This document shows positions 1 to 12,700 of a stretch of DNA of 64,000 nucleotides, piece by piece. The DNA is taken from the NCBI GenBank assembly GCA_947034895.1, contig OX344761.1, forward strand, positions 38,452,863 through 38,516,862, read 5' to 3'. A program made the position numbers and the translations under genes. Within the stretch, counting starts at the first letter, position 1; each line of letters begins with the position of its first letter. The notes beneath the pieces were generated by a model. It did no database searches and was not told the origin of the DNA. It worked only from the letters and a program-made list of their open reading frames with translations. The DNA is from Rhytidiadelphus loreus. Its lineage: Eukaryota > Streptophyta > Bryopsida > Hypnales > Hylocomiaceae.

Positions 1-1799
1 TTGAGAAAAACTGAATGCTAAAGTTAAAGTCTAAAAAAAAGTCTTTTTTGGAATTAAAATTTAAAAAGTATTTTTTGGAACTTGTCCGAGAAAAGATTTT
101 GTTACTCATGCCCAGCATGTGAGACTGTGTCGCTGAGTGGCAACCTCTGTCGTGCTGCAACCCCCGGACCCCCAGAGGTGAGGCGAGGGGGTGTTTCCAG
201 GAAGAATTGTGGGGGGAGTTACTGAATTTGGCGAAAGCAGGACATGTCAAACTGACCTGGCGAAATCGTGTTGCGATTTTATTCCAACTTTTGATTCAGC
301 TTTTGGAACTTCCGTCTTTAATTTGGAGTTGAATGCCCCAGCTACTCAAAAAGGTTGTGGCCCATGCACACTAGGCCATGCACTCACTCGGCCATTATTC
401 ACCGACCCAGAAGAAAACAAAAAAATGGTGGGGTTTATTTAGGGGTTGTCACACCAGGGAATTTTTTTGGAGCGAGTTTTCGCTAAAAAGAGATGCAAAA
501 CTTCTTGTAACGAATATTTGGGAAGATATATATTTTTTTCAGTAGATGGAATTGCTAAATTGCTAAGTAGCAAATCTTGGGATGGTATCACTCTGTTTTG
601 GATGAATGTACACTTTTTCATCCATTTCTATAGATGCAAATAGCTTCATCACTTAGTGAATATTGCTTTTTGTAGTGCCCAAAATAAATGGAAAAAAACC
701 CATGTGTTACACTTTCTTCACTCCATTCTCAATCTTCAAAGAATGGAGATGTAATACTCTCTCATTGGCTCTCCTTGGTTTGCGGAGATCCCATTTTTTG
801 AATATTAAAAATGACCATTCTTCTCCCCTTGAAGTGAAAAATGGACATGAAGAAGATTTTGTGAGTGAAGATTTCATCTTTAGCATGCCACAACTTCTCA
901 TTTTGCGTGTTGTGTTCATCTCAATCACTACAATACTTCACCAACATTGACATGCACATGTGGTGTTAGAAGTAGAATTGACACTAGGGAGACTATCTGT
1001 CTAGAAAAATTACAGCATCGATCCTCTTCTACAAGTGAACACAAAAGGAGGTTCACGCCTTTTTCATGCTAAATGGATCCCTATTGACTTCTCTTTTCAC
1101 TCTACAACTTCTCATTCTTTATACAAATTTGCTTTTTGGTAAAGTTGTGACAATCCCTATTGTTTATTGGACCCTAATGATCGAAATTTGAAAATTTTGA
1201 ATTCATATATTGTACATGAAGGTCTAATCTAGCACTCAGGTGTAGAAATTGAATTTCCACATCAGACTTACGTCAAACTCACAAGGGCTCACGTCCCCTC
1301 ACATCAATTGCAAAATGACATGTGGCCCTTTTATTTCACAAAAATGATTTAATTATTTCCAAATCTGACTTTCACATACAGTATGGAATCACTCATAATA
1401 TATTGTTTTACCAATGAAGCAAGGGGGCCCTTTTGACCAAGTGAATTGATCCCCCTCATGGCCTCGCATTTTTCCTTTTGGAAAAAACATTGGGATGTTT
1501 TTTTACAACACAGGGTAAGATTTGGAAATTCAAGTCTGTATTTGCAATTAGAGGTCCCAGATTAGAAAAGAAAGGTGAAGAAAGGCAAAAAGAGCACAAA
1601 ACAAAAGAAGAGGCAATTTTTACATTTAGCCTTTGTTGGAGCAATGGGGGATCCCCTTGTAATCCCTCCTTTTGTATTCTTGAAAAAGGGTATCCCCACA
1701 ATGAACAACATTGTCTTATTAATGGCTTTGCCTTCAGCCAACCTCAATCCATGCATTGATTGAAAGTCTCTCCCAAGCATGTGGAGAGGCATAATACCT
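1..1799. other. AT-rich intergenic stretch with one GC-rich patch
   Basis: No gene is supported. Open frames here are short, overlap each other on both strands and show no recognisable domain. The one compositional anomaly is a GC-rich patch at about 108-240, with C-rich runs such as CCCCCGGACCCCCAG. Patches like this occur in LTRs or leader regions of plant retrotransposons, so it may be an old LTR fragment, but no LTR partner, primer-binding site or polypurine tract was seen in the window. Confidence 0.4.
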
Positions 1800-2070
1800 T
1801 CCTAGTGGAGTGCTAGCATGTGAGCATAGAATCTATGAACTCATGAGCCTAGGACTTTATATTATAGACACCTTCTATGGTTATAATTGTCTATGTTATA
1901 GAAACCTATATTATAAACTCTTTTTATGTTATAGTGTACCTATGTCATAGATACATATATATAATATAAACACCTTCAAACGATTGTAGGTGCATACCTA
2001 CAACTAGGTTTAGATTCATAAGCTCATGTCTTTGCACTCATGCCCTAGCATTGTTGTACCTTCCCAATAT
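1800..2070 (+). repeat. Dispersed TATAG-rich repeat, copy 1 of 3
   Basis: This AT-rich segment begins near a CATGAGCCTAGG-like stretch. It carries many short ATGTTATAG / TATTATAG variants and ends near a TCATGCCCTAGCATTG-like stretch. The same order of blocks recurs at about 13610-13860 and 27675-27910 on the same strand. The copies are diverged and the internal short repeats vary in number. No coding potential or inverted ends were found, so the class is unknown. Confidence 0.55.
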
Positions 2071-2190
2071 GGGAATACCCATTGTTTGGTTACACAATGT
2101 TACATAGAGATCCCGAATGAGCCGGTAGAGATAAAGTTATATTTCCTCCTTCCTAAGAAGAACCTCCTAATTAAAAATAGTGCATATACA

Positions 2191-2333
2191 ACTAAAACCA
2201 CTCCATTTATTGATTTTGGTCATTGAAAATTGAACAAGTGATGTAGAATTTTGAGGATTGATTGAGCAAAAATTGATTTGAATTCCATATTGCTTGTCCA
2301 GCAATCAAAAATCAGTAAATGGAGTGGTTTAGT
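2191..2333. mobile_element. Small MITE, about 143 bp, copy 1 of 2
   Basis: The left end reads ACTAAAACCACTCCATTTAT and the right end is its near reverse complement (ATAAATGGAGTGGTTTAGT type), so the element has terminal inverted repeats of about 27 bp and a non-coding centre. A second copy lies at 17080-17250. Size and structure fit a non-autonomous DNA transposon (MITE). No target-site duplication could be assigned, so the superfamily is open. Confidence 0.7.
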
Positions 2334-3590
2334 GGTGCACATATTGTTTCCAATTCGGAGGCTATTAGTGGGATAGAGCCAGAGTATAGAATTAATGAAG
2401 AAAGAGAAGTAACTCTTAATTCACCCATGGACTACGGTGAATTAAGAATTTGTTCATGGAAGGTCCCAAAATATTTCTTGAGAAAAGTTAATTAATCAAC
2501 TACTAAAAGGGGCAAATCTTAATATTCATCCCTGAAGAAATGGAGAAAAGATGAGTGCATGATTATCTTGGGTTTCAAGATATGGATTGGTAGCTCAATT
2601 GTTATAAAAGTTGGTAAATGGGCCTCATATTCTTGTTAGGTAAGTTCATCAAAATTCTTCATAAGATATTTCATATTCTTTTAGCATGCATTTTTTGAAC
2701 ACTATATGAATAAACTATGATTTTTTAACGTGAAACTTCTAATGTGAAAATAGGTGTATTCAAAATTGACCTTTGACTCTCATGAATAGAGGTTGTACAT
2801 TTTAGGTGCATGAGATTGATTTTAGGAAAAACTGTAATTTCATAATTCTATGAATATACATGTAAAGATTGATTTTAAGAAATTTATTGCAATTAGGTGC
2901 AATTACCTTCCTTGAATTAGACTTGACTTTTAATATGAATCAAGTTCTTCAAACTTCCACAATAAGCTCTAAACATCGATTAGTCAATTCGTACAAACCG
3001 AAGCCAATAAAGTTGAATAACCAAACCAAAAACATTACCATAATGTCACTTTTACTCCCAATGTATGTTATTGTGTTGTATACAATTGCATCACTTTTAG
3101 AGTATCAAGATTCAAAAAAGGGCTATCAAAACATTAAGTATGCCTTAAAATTGAGAGGTATTTATAATTTATAATTTTATTTTAAACTTTAAACTTCATC
3201 ATTTTGTATGTTCTATTTTACTACTATTTATATGAAGATTTTAAATTAAAAAATAACAAAATGCAATTACATATTTTCTATAAGTCATGAAAATTTCATG
3301 TATGGTTTTGAAGATTTCAAATTATTATGTGAAAAGTTGAAAGAAATTCATATCAATACAAAATAAGCACAAAGTTTTGAAGAAATCACTAAATGGGTGT
3401 ACTATGGTGTATAACATTGTAGTGTAGCAAACGTACTTATTTTCATATGCTTAGAAAACTCATACCTTCAAATTGCAATAAATGATCAATTTTCAAGAAA
3501 TTTACAAAGTTTTAAGTGGAGAAGAAACCTAACTTGCAAAAATTTACTATAGTTGGTTTTATTTATTCACATTGCAAGGTCCCTTCATCT
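2334..3590. repeat. AT-rich intergenic DNA; relic of a TIR family at about 2681-2915
   Basis: No gene is supported. Segment 2681-2915 resembles the right two thirds of the element at 6543-6860: both contain a TCTCATGAATAG block, a GTACATTTTAGG block and end in an AATTAGGTG(C/T)A(A/G)TTACCTT stretch. The remainder is featureless AT-rich sequence. An open frame of 101 codons at 2869-3174 has no recognisable domain and is probably chance. Confidence 0.4.
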
Positions 3591-3867
3591 AAGGTGGATA
3601 CATCCAAACTCACACCCTACCTAAAACCGCCATCATCATTCTTGTGTACATCTCCCAAATCAATATGTATGTATGTTGAAACAATTCCATAACATCTACC
3701 CAAAAAACTCTTAATAGCTTTTGTATATGGTATCCAAATATTGCATTCTTTGGTGCATTGAAACCTCCTTTCACTTGCCAACAAGAAAATCAATGAAAAC
3801 TTGACGAGTCCAATAATAAGAACTAGACACAAGAGAAGAAAGGGGCGGTTTGGGGAGTACCCACCTT
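3591..3867 (+). mobile_element. TIR element (MITE) of about 277 bp, copy 1 of 3
   Basis: The left end is AAGGTGGATACATCCAAA and the right end TTTGGGGAGTACCCACCTT, an inverted pair of about 20 bp. Internal blocks (CACCCTACCTAAAACCGCC, CCTCCTTTCACTTGCCAACA) recur in the same order at 47207-47489 and, inverted, at 45875-46099. It is non-coding. Three copies sharing boundaries support a MITE family; no confident target-site duplication was found. Confidence 0.72.
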
Positions 3868-5443
3868 CTTATTCTTGACATTTCTTATCAAGTTTCAATG
3901 CCCCCCCCTTCTAAATGGTCAAAAGCGTTGAACTACCAATTTGCTTGTTGATGAATCAATGCTAAAATGTTACTTGACTAAGGGTTGGCTTCTATATGGA
4001 GTCGAGGCTGGTGAAGCCCACCAATCAAAAGAGAGGAATGGAAGTCTAAATTATGGTAGAACCACCCAATCCTAACGAAGGATCCATATCCAAACTGTAG
4101 TTTGGAATCTGTTTTTTACTTCTTTTTCAAGGTTGGAACTAATATAGTTGACCACAACACATGTTCCAATGTAGTGAGCAAGGAAGTAGAAAATAGTAAG
4201 CGATAAAGTAGACATTTTTTGAATGATCAAAATTGGAAGATTTCATACATTGGGTATGGGTTTGAACCAAGGCTTTGGGCTTCCAAAATTCATATTAATT
4301 TCAATGCAAGGCATAAAATTACCAAAAAAAAATAGCAATCCCCTTGATTTTTATCTTTCTACGCTGCAAAAAATTTACATTGCCCCTTAAGATAAACCAG
4401 ACCATTACCGTTAGTTTCCCAATTCAATTAGTAGACCAGCCCAATTCCTTCACCTAACTTTGTCCCCAAAACATCCAAATCCATTCTTCTTATGACATAA
4501 AATTAAAGCATTCTATGATTAAAATCTGATTTTTTATGACAACTAGGGATAATGTATCACTCCATTAATGGTGAATGTTTTGTATTTGACTTGGGCGGTT
4601 ATGGGTTCATTAAGGAACGTTTATTACTCTACTCCACTGGCGGTTTTGTAATTTCAAACTAATTACTTCAAAAATTCACAAAAATTACAATTTTAGTCGG
4701 AAAATTATAATTCCACTTGGGTTTGATTCGTGAAACAAGCACACACACACACCTCTGAAAAATATGTGCCCCTATTGGAATTGACCCCAAGATATTCAGA
4801 TTACAAATCAGGGATGATAGGTATTTCTACCTTATATTGCTCCAAAACATGTGTGGAATCGCTTAAGTGATCAGCTATGGGTGGTTTCACCATACTTATT
4901 TTTTTCTTATTTTTTTTCTGGAGTGAGTGGAGTTCCCCCACTGCGTCATTCTATGTTAGCGTCATTGATAGGTGGGCTTCACCGTCCCCAACTCCACATG
5001 GAAGCCAGCGCCCAGAGTACTCTTCAGGTTGCCTGGATTGTTGCTTCCAGTTGTTGTTGCAGCAGCTTGCCTGTCTATATTTGCCAATCACTGGGAAACA
5101 GACAAATTGATTATCATTATCTTGCCCACTGCATGGCATTTCCACATTTCCACATTTCCACCCATGCTAGGGCACATGCCTGACTCACTTGAAGAATAAG
5201 TAGACCGAGTGTCCAATTATAAAGAAAATTCCAAAGTGGTTGGTTTAGGATTTTTTTTAGGTTAGGGTGGGAATCTCCATTTGAGATCGACAAAAATCAA
5301 CTAAAGGTGAGAGTCCCCGCATCCATGTGCTGACTGTGAAGTTATTTCCTGCAACTGGACAAAGGCGGTAATCATTAGAGAAATAAATTAGCTACTAGTA
5401 GGTCATATCCGAGAGGGAAGGGACCAAGTAACTTAACTTAAGT
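3868..5443. other. Intergenic DNA without recognisable genes
   Basis: AT-rich DNA with a short (AC)n run at about 4740-4752 and slightly higher GC at 4930-5190. An open frame of 110 codons at 4851-5183 overlaps other frames on both strands and its translation resembles no family I know, so no gene is called. Confidence 0.5.
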
Positions 5444-5767
5444 TTAACTCCAGTTGATTGGTTTTCCTGGCATTCATAAAAGAGTCCTCAATGCTATGCC
5501 AATATATGTTGTTTGCGTTCATGTCCCCTTTTTTTTAAATTGTGGCTTTTCAGGAAAAGAATCAAGTAACTTAACCCATTCAGGATGTGAAGACCAGGAA
5601 TTGCCTACAATGGCTTGTACTCTTTCAACAGTCCTAGTATACAAGACTTTATTTCTTGCACAATCCTGTTGCAAAGAAATTCTATAAAAATCACAAAGCA
5701 AAGGGCACTCCCAGGCAACCTCACAAAAGAATTCTCTGTTGAAAAAACAATTTTTCTACATGCAAAT

Positions 5768-5963
5768 GGCCTTGGTACTTAGAAGTTGCAATAGTATCTA
5801 CACTGTATGAGGCTTGTGTTGGCTTCATTGCAGAGGCCAGTTTTTGGAGGGATGAAGCCAGAGAGGTCAGATTTCTGACAGTCTGGCAAAAATTTGCCAA
5901 AAAAAAAGCCCTGGCTCATATTGTGTAATTTAGATACTATTGCAACTTCTAAGTACCAATGCC
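5768..5963. mobile_element. MITE of about 196 bp
   Basis: The outer 33 bp of the left end (containing GGTACTTAGAAGTTGCAATA) are repeated inverted at the right end (TATTGCAACTTCTAAGTACC) with very few differences, so the element is relatively young or the ends are constrained. The interior is non-coding and includes two CTGACAGTCTGGC-like stretches. TGCA occurs on both flanks a few bases away and could be a target duplication; this is uncertain. Confidence 0.72.
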
Positions 5964-6542
5964 TGCATCCTTTAGAAGTTAACTTAATTCTAGTTGATTG
6001 GCTATCTTGGTATTCATAGAAGAGTCCTCAATGCTACACCACTAACTAGGCACTGCAACGATATATGTTGTTTGTGTTCACATCCCCCCCCCTTTTTTTT
6101 AAAATTGTGGCTCTTCTGGTTGCATGCACCTCAACTCTACAACGGTACTTGAAACCCTAAATGTATGTGGGAGTTGGTGATGTGGTGGCGGGAGGTGAAA
6201 CGGGTGGTTTCACTAACAAAGTTTCATTTTCTTTTGCGCCTTTTGAGGCTCCATCGTAGCCATGATATTGTTGACCAAGGAGATCAAGGAATGTTGAGGT
6301 GCTTAGAGAATAGAGCAAAAGACTAATTCTTGCCGTACGAGAGCCAAGAAATGTTGTACTTGGGAAGGTAACATGGAAAGTACCGTTAGAAATTGGGACT
6401 AGTTTCCGTTGCTATTTTTGGGACCCACACAAAACTTATCATTGTTGTGCCTCTTCACATGCTAGATTGTGGATCTTCTCAACTTAACTGCATTGCCAAC
6501 TTAACTCCAGTTGATTGGATTTCATGGCATTCATATAGAGTT

Positions 6543-6860
6543 GGTATGATTACTTAGTTACACTTAAGGTAACTACACCTAAAATCGGATAAATTAATAA
6601 GTTAAGCAATTCAACACAGATCCCAATACTATATCAATTTTTTGTCGGATCTTGTTGGTAGTCAAAAGGGGATTCTAGATTCTCTTAGAATGCATTTATT
6701 GGACACCCTATGAATACACTACAAATTTTCAAAGTATTGAAAACAAGTCTTTGTAAACCAACCCTAGACTCTCATGAATAGTGGGAGTACATTTTAGGCA
6801 AGAATCTAGAGTGCATGGTTTTAGAAATGGGTCAAAATTAGGTGTAGTTACCTTATTAAG
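6543..6860. mobile_element. TIR element of about 318 bp inserted in a repeat copy
   Basis: The left end carries AAGGTAACTACACCTAAAAT and the right end the inverse (AAAATTAGGTGTAGTTACCT). The segment interrupts the third copy of the surrounding repeat: the copy at 5985-6490 runs straight through the position where this one is broken, giving a paralogous empty site. A diverged relative lies at 2681-2915. It is non-coding. Exact borders are uncertain by about 15 bp. Confidence 0.62.
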
Positions 6861-7260
6861 AGCATCCTATAGATGTGCTATGTTGGTAATTAGGCATTGT
6901 AATGGTATATGCCGTTTGCATTCATGTCCCTTTTTAAGGGTGTCTCTTTGCTTTGCACACTCCTCAACTCGACAATGGTACGTGAACCGTACCCCTAAAG
7001 GACTCGGCAACAACATAGGAATTACTGACACAGTGGTGCCATAATACCTATTGACTAAAAGGACCAAAGAATGTCGAGGCATTTAGAGGGTAGAACAAAA
7101 GACCAATTTTTGCCATGCAAGAGCCAAAAAATGTTGTGCTTCTGAAGGTAACGTAGAAAGTATTTTTAGCATTGGAGCGAGTTTTAGTTGCTATTTTGGG
7201 ACCCACACAAAACCTATCGTTGTTGTGCCTCCATACATGGCGGATTGAGGATGCTCTCAT

Positions 7261-8362
7261 ACATTCCCAACCTCTATATTATGAGATTTTATACTCACAA
7301 TTGACATCTAAAGTAGCATGCTCCTTAAACAACCTTTTAAGAGCTGATTGTATTTGGGGGAAAGCTAGACTTCTTTAAACAACTTTTGGTAAATTTTTGC
7401 ATGAAGAAAAATGGAATTGGCATAAAAACAAAGTCATTTTGTATTTTTTTGGACCTTTGTGGAATTAGTTACTAATTTTTGAAGTTGAAAGAAAGTAGTC
7501 ACCAAAAGCAAACCCTTTCCGAAATATACACTATTGGTACATTGAAGAAAGCAAAGATGTACCTCTGTGTTAGAGGTTGCTTTTAGAGCACCCTACCTTA
7601 TTAAATCCTAAATGTCCAAGGCTATTTTTGAGCTTCTTAGAATTTGCTCTAAATTGAATTAAAAAAATATTTTGAATTTTTTTATCAAATTCAAAAATAT
7701 CGTAAATGCACAAATTTAAACTAAAAATGTTAAAGATCACATTGAAAAAAAAAATATGATCACTTATGGACTGAAAGCTTACAATGTTTGATCATGAGAC
7801 AAGGTTTTAAAACTCATAGGAAGATCATTCCTTGTTATTTAAGATATACACATAAGTTAAGAAAGATTTTATGTGGGGCTATTTACCTTAATTATTGCAT
7901 TTCAGATGACCATATTTTTATATAGAAAGCTAGGAGGGGCATATTTCCAATACGCTATGGCTTTTGAAAATTCATTTGTGTCATTTTTTAAGTGGGTCTA
8001 TTTTACATATAAAATTTAAGTGTCCAATTTTTCTTGTCCCCACCTTTCTTCACAAATTTTTCCTTCCCTTTGTTACATATGTGTAGAGGGTATATATTGT
8101 GAAACCAACAACAATCAATTGAATTCAAATGCCATTGACCAACTGGTAGTTTCTAAACTTGAAGGTCAATTGTCCATTGAATGAACAATTGAAAATCTAT
8201 GTAGGTTTTTATGAAGTCAATTTTGGTATGATGTTCATTAAAATTTTGACACAATATGTGAACATGTACCCCCTTAGTGAAAATACAATTTCTTTTTTGC
8301 CCTAAACTTTTTTGGCACCCATTGCAATTTGAGCATCTTTGGGGCATCTTTTGCAAAAATTT
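7261..8362. other. AT-rich intergenic DNA, no feature recognised
   Basis: No open frame of interest on either strand and no repeat relationship noticed, apart from a TTTATG(T/G)GGGGCTATTTACC-like stretch near 7871 that has a partner near 61500. Confidence 0.45.
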
Positions 8363-8873
8363 GGGGGGGCACTTAGAGTGTCCATTAGAAACCACATGCA
8401 AACAAAACTTTGACCCATATATGCTTTTTGAGTTTTAAATAAAACAAAATCAAAAAAATATGAATAGATTTTCCTGCTTTGAATTATTGATATTTTTATT
8501 TGTTAATAATAATTAGTTACAAATTTTTGAAGTAAAAAGATATATTATAGATACATTATACACTATACACTATACATTATAGATTACATTATAATTATAC
8601 ATTATACATTATAGATACATTTTGAGTTGAATATTGATTCAATGGTCATCTACATGTGTTCTCTATAATTATTTGCATTGAAAAACATGCCATTTTAGTT
8701 CATTTTCAACCTCTTTTAGAAATCATTCCATATTTTATTTGAGTTGGAAATTTCAGCAATAAAAACCTATAGTCATTATTAAACAATGGTCAAAATTTTA
8801 GATTGAAATCATAGTTTATTAGAAACCACTTGTTCGCACATGGTTTGTTGTAGTAGAACTATGTGCACCCTCC
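8363..8873 (+). mobile_element. Repeat element of about 510 bp with inverted ends, copy 1 of 2
   Basis: It begins GGGGGGGCACTTAGAGTG and ends GTGCACCCTCC; sub-terminal blocks CATTAGAAACCACATGC and TTAGAAACCACTTGTTCGCA are also arranged as an inverted pair. A second copy in the same orientation occupies 54009-54608. In this copy the middle (about 8535-8620) has been replaced or overrun by ATTATACACT-type short repeats absent from the other copy. Non-coding; probably a non-autonomous DNA transposon. Confidence 0.65.
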
Positions 8874-8991
8874 AAGTGCAAAAACTCTCATCAACTATTG
8901 GAATTTGGAACTTGGAAACAATTGTCAAAAATAATTTGTTTTCAAATTACATTCCAAGGAGAGTCAAACTTTATTAGTTATGTTGGGGTGA

Positions 8992-9302
8992 CATTAGATG
9001 TGATTTGGGGGGGGGTGGAGGGCTGATTCAGGCTGTTCCCAGCTCCGTTCCCTTGTCCGTTCCCCTGGGCCCCATCGAACGCAACTGACAGTTGTTGTTG
9101 TTTTTAAAAAATAAAAATAAAAATAAAAATTTAAAGTTCTTGAAATGGAAAACAAAGTTAATTTTTTTTTTAAATTTTAAATTGACGTGGCAGTCGCTTG
9201 GCCAAGTCAGCAGGCCCTATGAGCTGCCAATTTTGTCCAGTTTCGTCCAGTTCTCTACTTGGGAACTCGCGGCCGTTCCTGGTAGGCAAATCTCATCTAA
9301 TG
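8992..9302 (+). mobile_element. TIR element of about 311 bp, copy 1 of 2
   Basis: The ends are CATTAGATGTGATTT and AAATCTCATCTAATG. Inside are a G-run with TGGAGGGC, a CAGCTCC(G/A)TTCCC block, A-rich DNA and GACGTGGCAGTCGCTTGGCCA. The same ordered blocks occur inverted at 58115-58406. That copy sits in one arm of a palindrome whose other arm lacks it, which independently fixes the element's borders. Non-coding. Confidence 0.7.
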
Positions 9303-9790
9303 CTTCAAGAAAAAAACTTTTCTTCTAACCTCAAGCCCTATTATCTTGCAATATATAGAGTCAAAGTTCTTGAATTTTTTTTCACATATTCTAAATGTTT
9401 GTCTCTAATTTTTTACCATTTGGATTTTAGATTAAAAAAAAATCTCATTGCACAAGAAATCATCAAAAAAATGATTAGTGTATTGCCAATGTACTTATTC
9501 TCTTGTATTGCAAGTTGATTTAGAGTAAGCTAAAATCCATATTTACTTTTGAAGTTTTTCACGAGTGAACCTCACATCATATATTTATGAATAGTCAAAA
9601 TCTTCAATTTTCAGTAGACCAACAATTTTACTTTGAGAGACTTGAAGTCTACTTAACACAAGTGTGCAAGAACGAAAAAAAGTTTTTTTTCTCACTTCAG
9701 ACATTATAATCTTTCAACCCACATGGTCAAATGGCAAAAAAAAATTCCACACATTGTCTTAACTACATTATACACTACATGGTTGGAATT
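9303..9790 (+). repeat. Dispersed repeat, copy 1 of at least 2
   Basis: Shared in order with about 26375-26820: TATTATCTTG(C/A)AAT, AAAGTTCTTGAA, TCATTGCACAAG followed by GAAATCATCAAAAAA, CTTGTATTG, GAAAAAAAGTTT and TCTCACTTCA. A more diverged relative may lie at about 16800-16950. The sequence is AT-rich with no usable frame; it could be a fragment of a larger retroelement. Confidence 0.5.
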
Positions 9791-12700
9791 TTATCTCATT
9801 CGATATGAGTGTGATTAACACATACGGCTTCAAAGATTGGAGTTAAATGGACTATAAATTCTATTCTTGTGTTTTACAATTTTCAGTTCATTGAACCCAC
9901 TAAATTAAACCTCCCTATTCATGCAATGTGACAATTTTTGCCAATTTAGGTTGATGTCTTACATTTACACTTAATTTTTTTAATATATACACACTACTAG
10001 TACTATGGCACAATTTTAGTCAACCACCCTTCATTGTGGATTGTCTTCACTATATCCATTTTATCATCCATATGACATTATCTGTCCGCATCTATACTCA
10101 TTGTACTATGAAAAATTTGCACAACTCCTATTTGTCAAGGCTAATTTATTAATAAAAATTCCTAATACATGATTTTTTACATTGTTTAATTTAAATATAT
10201 TTGAATATGTAGCATTTCATAGACCTCATAGTAATCCTACATATTATATAATTTTTTTACTTTTGAATTAAATGGACCCTATCTCTCAATGCACAGTTTT
10301 CCAAAAATTGATAGTGATCTCCCTAAGTTAAAACTATGAAAGTGATTTGAAGTCTTTCAATTCTCTTTTTTCATCTCAAATCTAAAAAATTATCATAAAA
10401 AAATATGAAGTTAAACAAGCATAACTCCAATCACTTTACGAACTCTACGATTTTTTTATATGAACTTCTAAGGTGATTTTTTCTCCAAGATCCAATATTT
10501 GAGGCTCACTTTCAAAGGCCCTCAAAACTAAAAACTAAAGATTTGCAATAGACACTCTTGCACAAAATTTTGAATAGAAAAATCAGAATCATTCATTTTC
10601 AGAATTGGATTTTTGATGCTAAAATTAGATTTTAAATATAATTTTTCAAAAATACAAACTATGAAAACTAATAACTTGGTAAGGTTTTATTTAACTTCAA
10701 TTTTTTTGCGACACCAGAATTTGGTGCCTCGTGCATTTATCGGTTTATACACAAATGCAACCTGTCATCTATTTTTCACGATGGGTGGGTATGCTCTAAA
10801 TAGATTTGTAACCCCTAAATGCCCAAGGCACCGTATTTTATAAAAGAATATGGACTAAACTTTGAAATTAAATAAATCTTTTCTGAGTATTTTTTTTCAT
10901 TATGTATTTTTTATTTTGAAAAAAATTGATTGTAATTTTTCTATTGAAGATTTTGTACAAGAGGGTCATTGCAAGTTTTGATTTTTAACTGATGAAGACT
11001 CTTGGAGAAAAAATCCCATTGAAACTTTATTCTCAAAAGCTGAAGAGTAGCTTTTGAGAAGCCTTACATCAATTATGGTTATGCATGTTATAGCCTTTAA
11101 CATCATATATCCTACACAACGTGAATTTTAGATTTGACATGTAAAATAAGTACTGAAAGACTTCAAATTATTTATATAATTCTAACTCTCTCTTGATCAA
11201 ATATTACAATCTTTCAATCCATAAGTAATATTATTGTGTCGTCTTTCCCTACGTGACCCATAATGCGTATTTCCCAAGAATATAATTCTAAAAAAGTTGG
11301 TAGTTAGTTTATCAAAACTTAGGCTTTTTGTTTAGTTTTGATAAACTTAGGCAAACTCAAAAAACTCATGAAAGGCCTTGAGCATTTAGGTGTTAACAAG
11401 GACAAAAATAAATTAGCACATATAAATGGCCTAATAAATTGTATCCCAATGAACAATGGATTTCAAATACAAATTGTGTAGTGATTGTATCCTAGCAAAC
11501 ATAGCATACAATAGTTGTATAAACAAGCAAGGTTCCTAAAAATCTATAATGTACACTAGTATAACATAAGGTAGTATGATCAACTTTATGAACAACTAAA
11601 GTGATGTTATTGTAAAGTGAAGTAAGCAAAGGCTTCAAGAAAATTCAATTGTTAAAATTCATATCATAAATTTGTAATACCTTTTGTAACTTTCAAAAGT
11701 TATTAACATTTGATAGAGCTTGTCATTTTGCAAAACAAAGAGGAATGCATAGTTTCCTTAAATGATAGAAGTAAATTTTTGTCAATTATAAATCCTACTA
11801 ACAATAAATAATGTATCCATTTTTATAGAGTTTTGGATTAAAGTTTAAGGTTGGAGATTCTAAAATAGAGTTTAGACTTTGAAAATGTTTTCTAATGCAA
11901 AGGTATATTCTAACGCAAAGGTATATTTCTTTCTTTAATGTACCCAATTATATTCATCCATGTGACAATAGTAAACATATCAAAGAGTGGACAATTATAG
12001 AGTTCTTTGTGATTTCCACTTCAAAATTTGTAACTAATTTGATGAAGGTCCAAAAAATATGAAACAACTTGGATTAGATGCCAATTCCATTTGTTTTTTT
12101 ATGGAACATTTACTTGAAAAAATATTTCAAGAAGTTGAACCCTTCAAAATTGCAAATCAATTGGTAAAAGATCGCTTTATAAACCTCCCATCTTAACCCC
12201 TAAAGTCTCATGGCCTTTTTTCCATCAAATTTTGTTCAAAATTTCCATTTCTATTGCAAAGTGCAAAACCATTTAGAAATTGTCTTTAATCCACATATTT
12301 AACTATAGGATCTTAAACTAGATAGGTATAAAAATATGTGGAAGAAATCTTAAACTCTTTGACCTTGTGGATTGCTAGATATTTGCATTTGAAGTGAAGA
12401 AGACCATTTTTTTGCACCTTGCCTACGTAGATTTAAAGGCTTTCAAGCTAATGATTTTGATTTTCTAATTTTTTATGTTGAAGAATTGAATTGAGAGTTG
12501 GGGGAAAAAATTCAAAGAAAACACAACTGATTTTTATTCGTAAGAAAATTGCAAAAAGTAAAAGTAGATATGAAATTGACCAAAATACTAAATCATTAAT
12601 AGCTCGAAGATGGAATTGATGTATATAATTCCAACAATGAGATTATTCTAGCAAGTGAACTTAATTTTGTCAAACAGTTTCTTTTGAAAAATTGTGAAAA

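Larger units (their letters stand above)
5444..7260 (+). repeat. Cluster of three diverged copies of one repeat, with nested TIR elements
   Basis: Copies start near TAACTCCAGTTGATTGG: about 5444-5545 (short), 5985-6490, and 6498-6541 continued at 6862-7260. Shared blocks include GATATATGTTGTTTG, CCTCAACTC(T/G)ACAA, GAGCCAA(G/A)AAATGTTGT and GGGACCCACACAAAAC. A MITE lies between copies 1 and 2, and a second TIR element interrupts copy 3. No intact reading frame exists across copies. The parent element type is unknown. Confidence 0.65.

Noticed and set aside
108..442. Coding gene in the GC-rich patch near the window start (frame 191-442)
   Set aside because: The frame is short with no domain; the composition is more like an LTR or leader fragment.
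4851..5183. 110-codon open frame as a gene
   Set aside because: Several frames overlap on both strands, composition is ordinary for the area and no domain or repeat conservation is visible.
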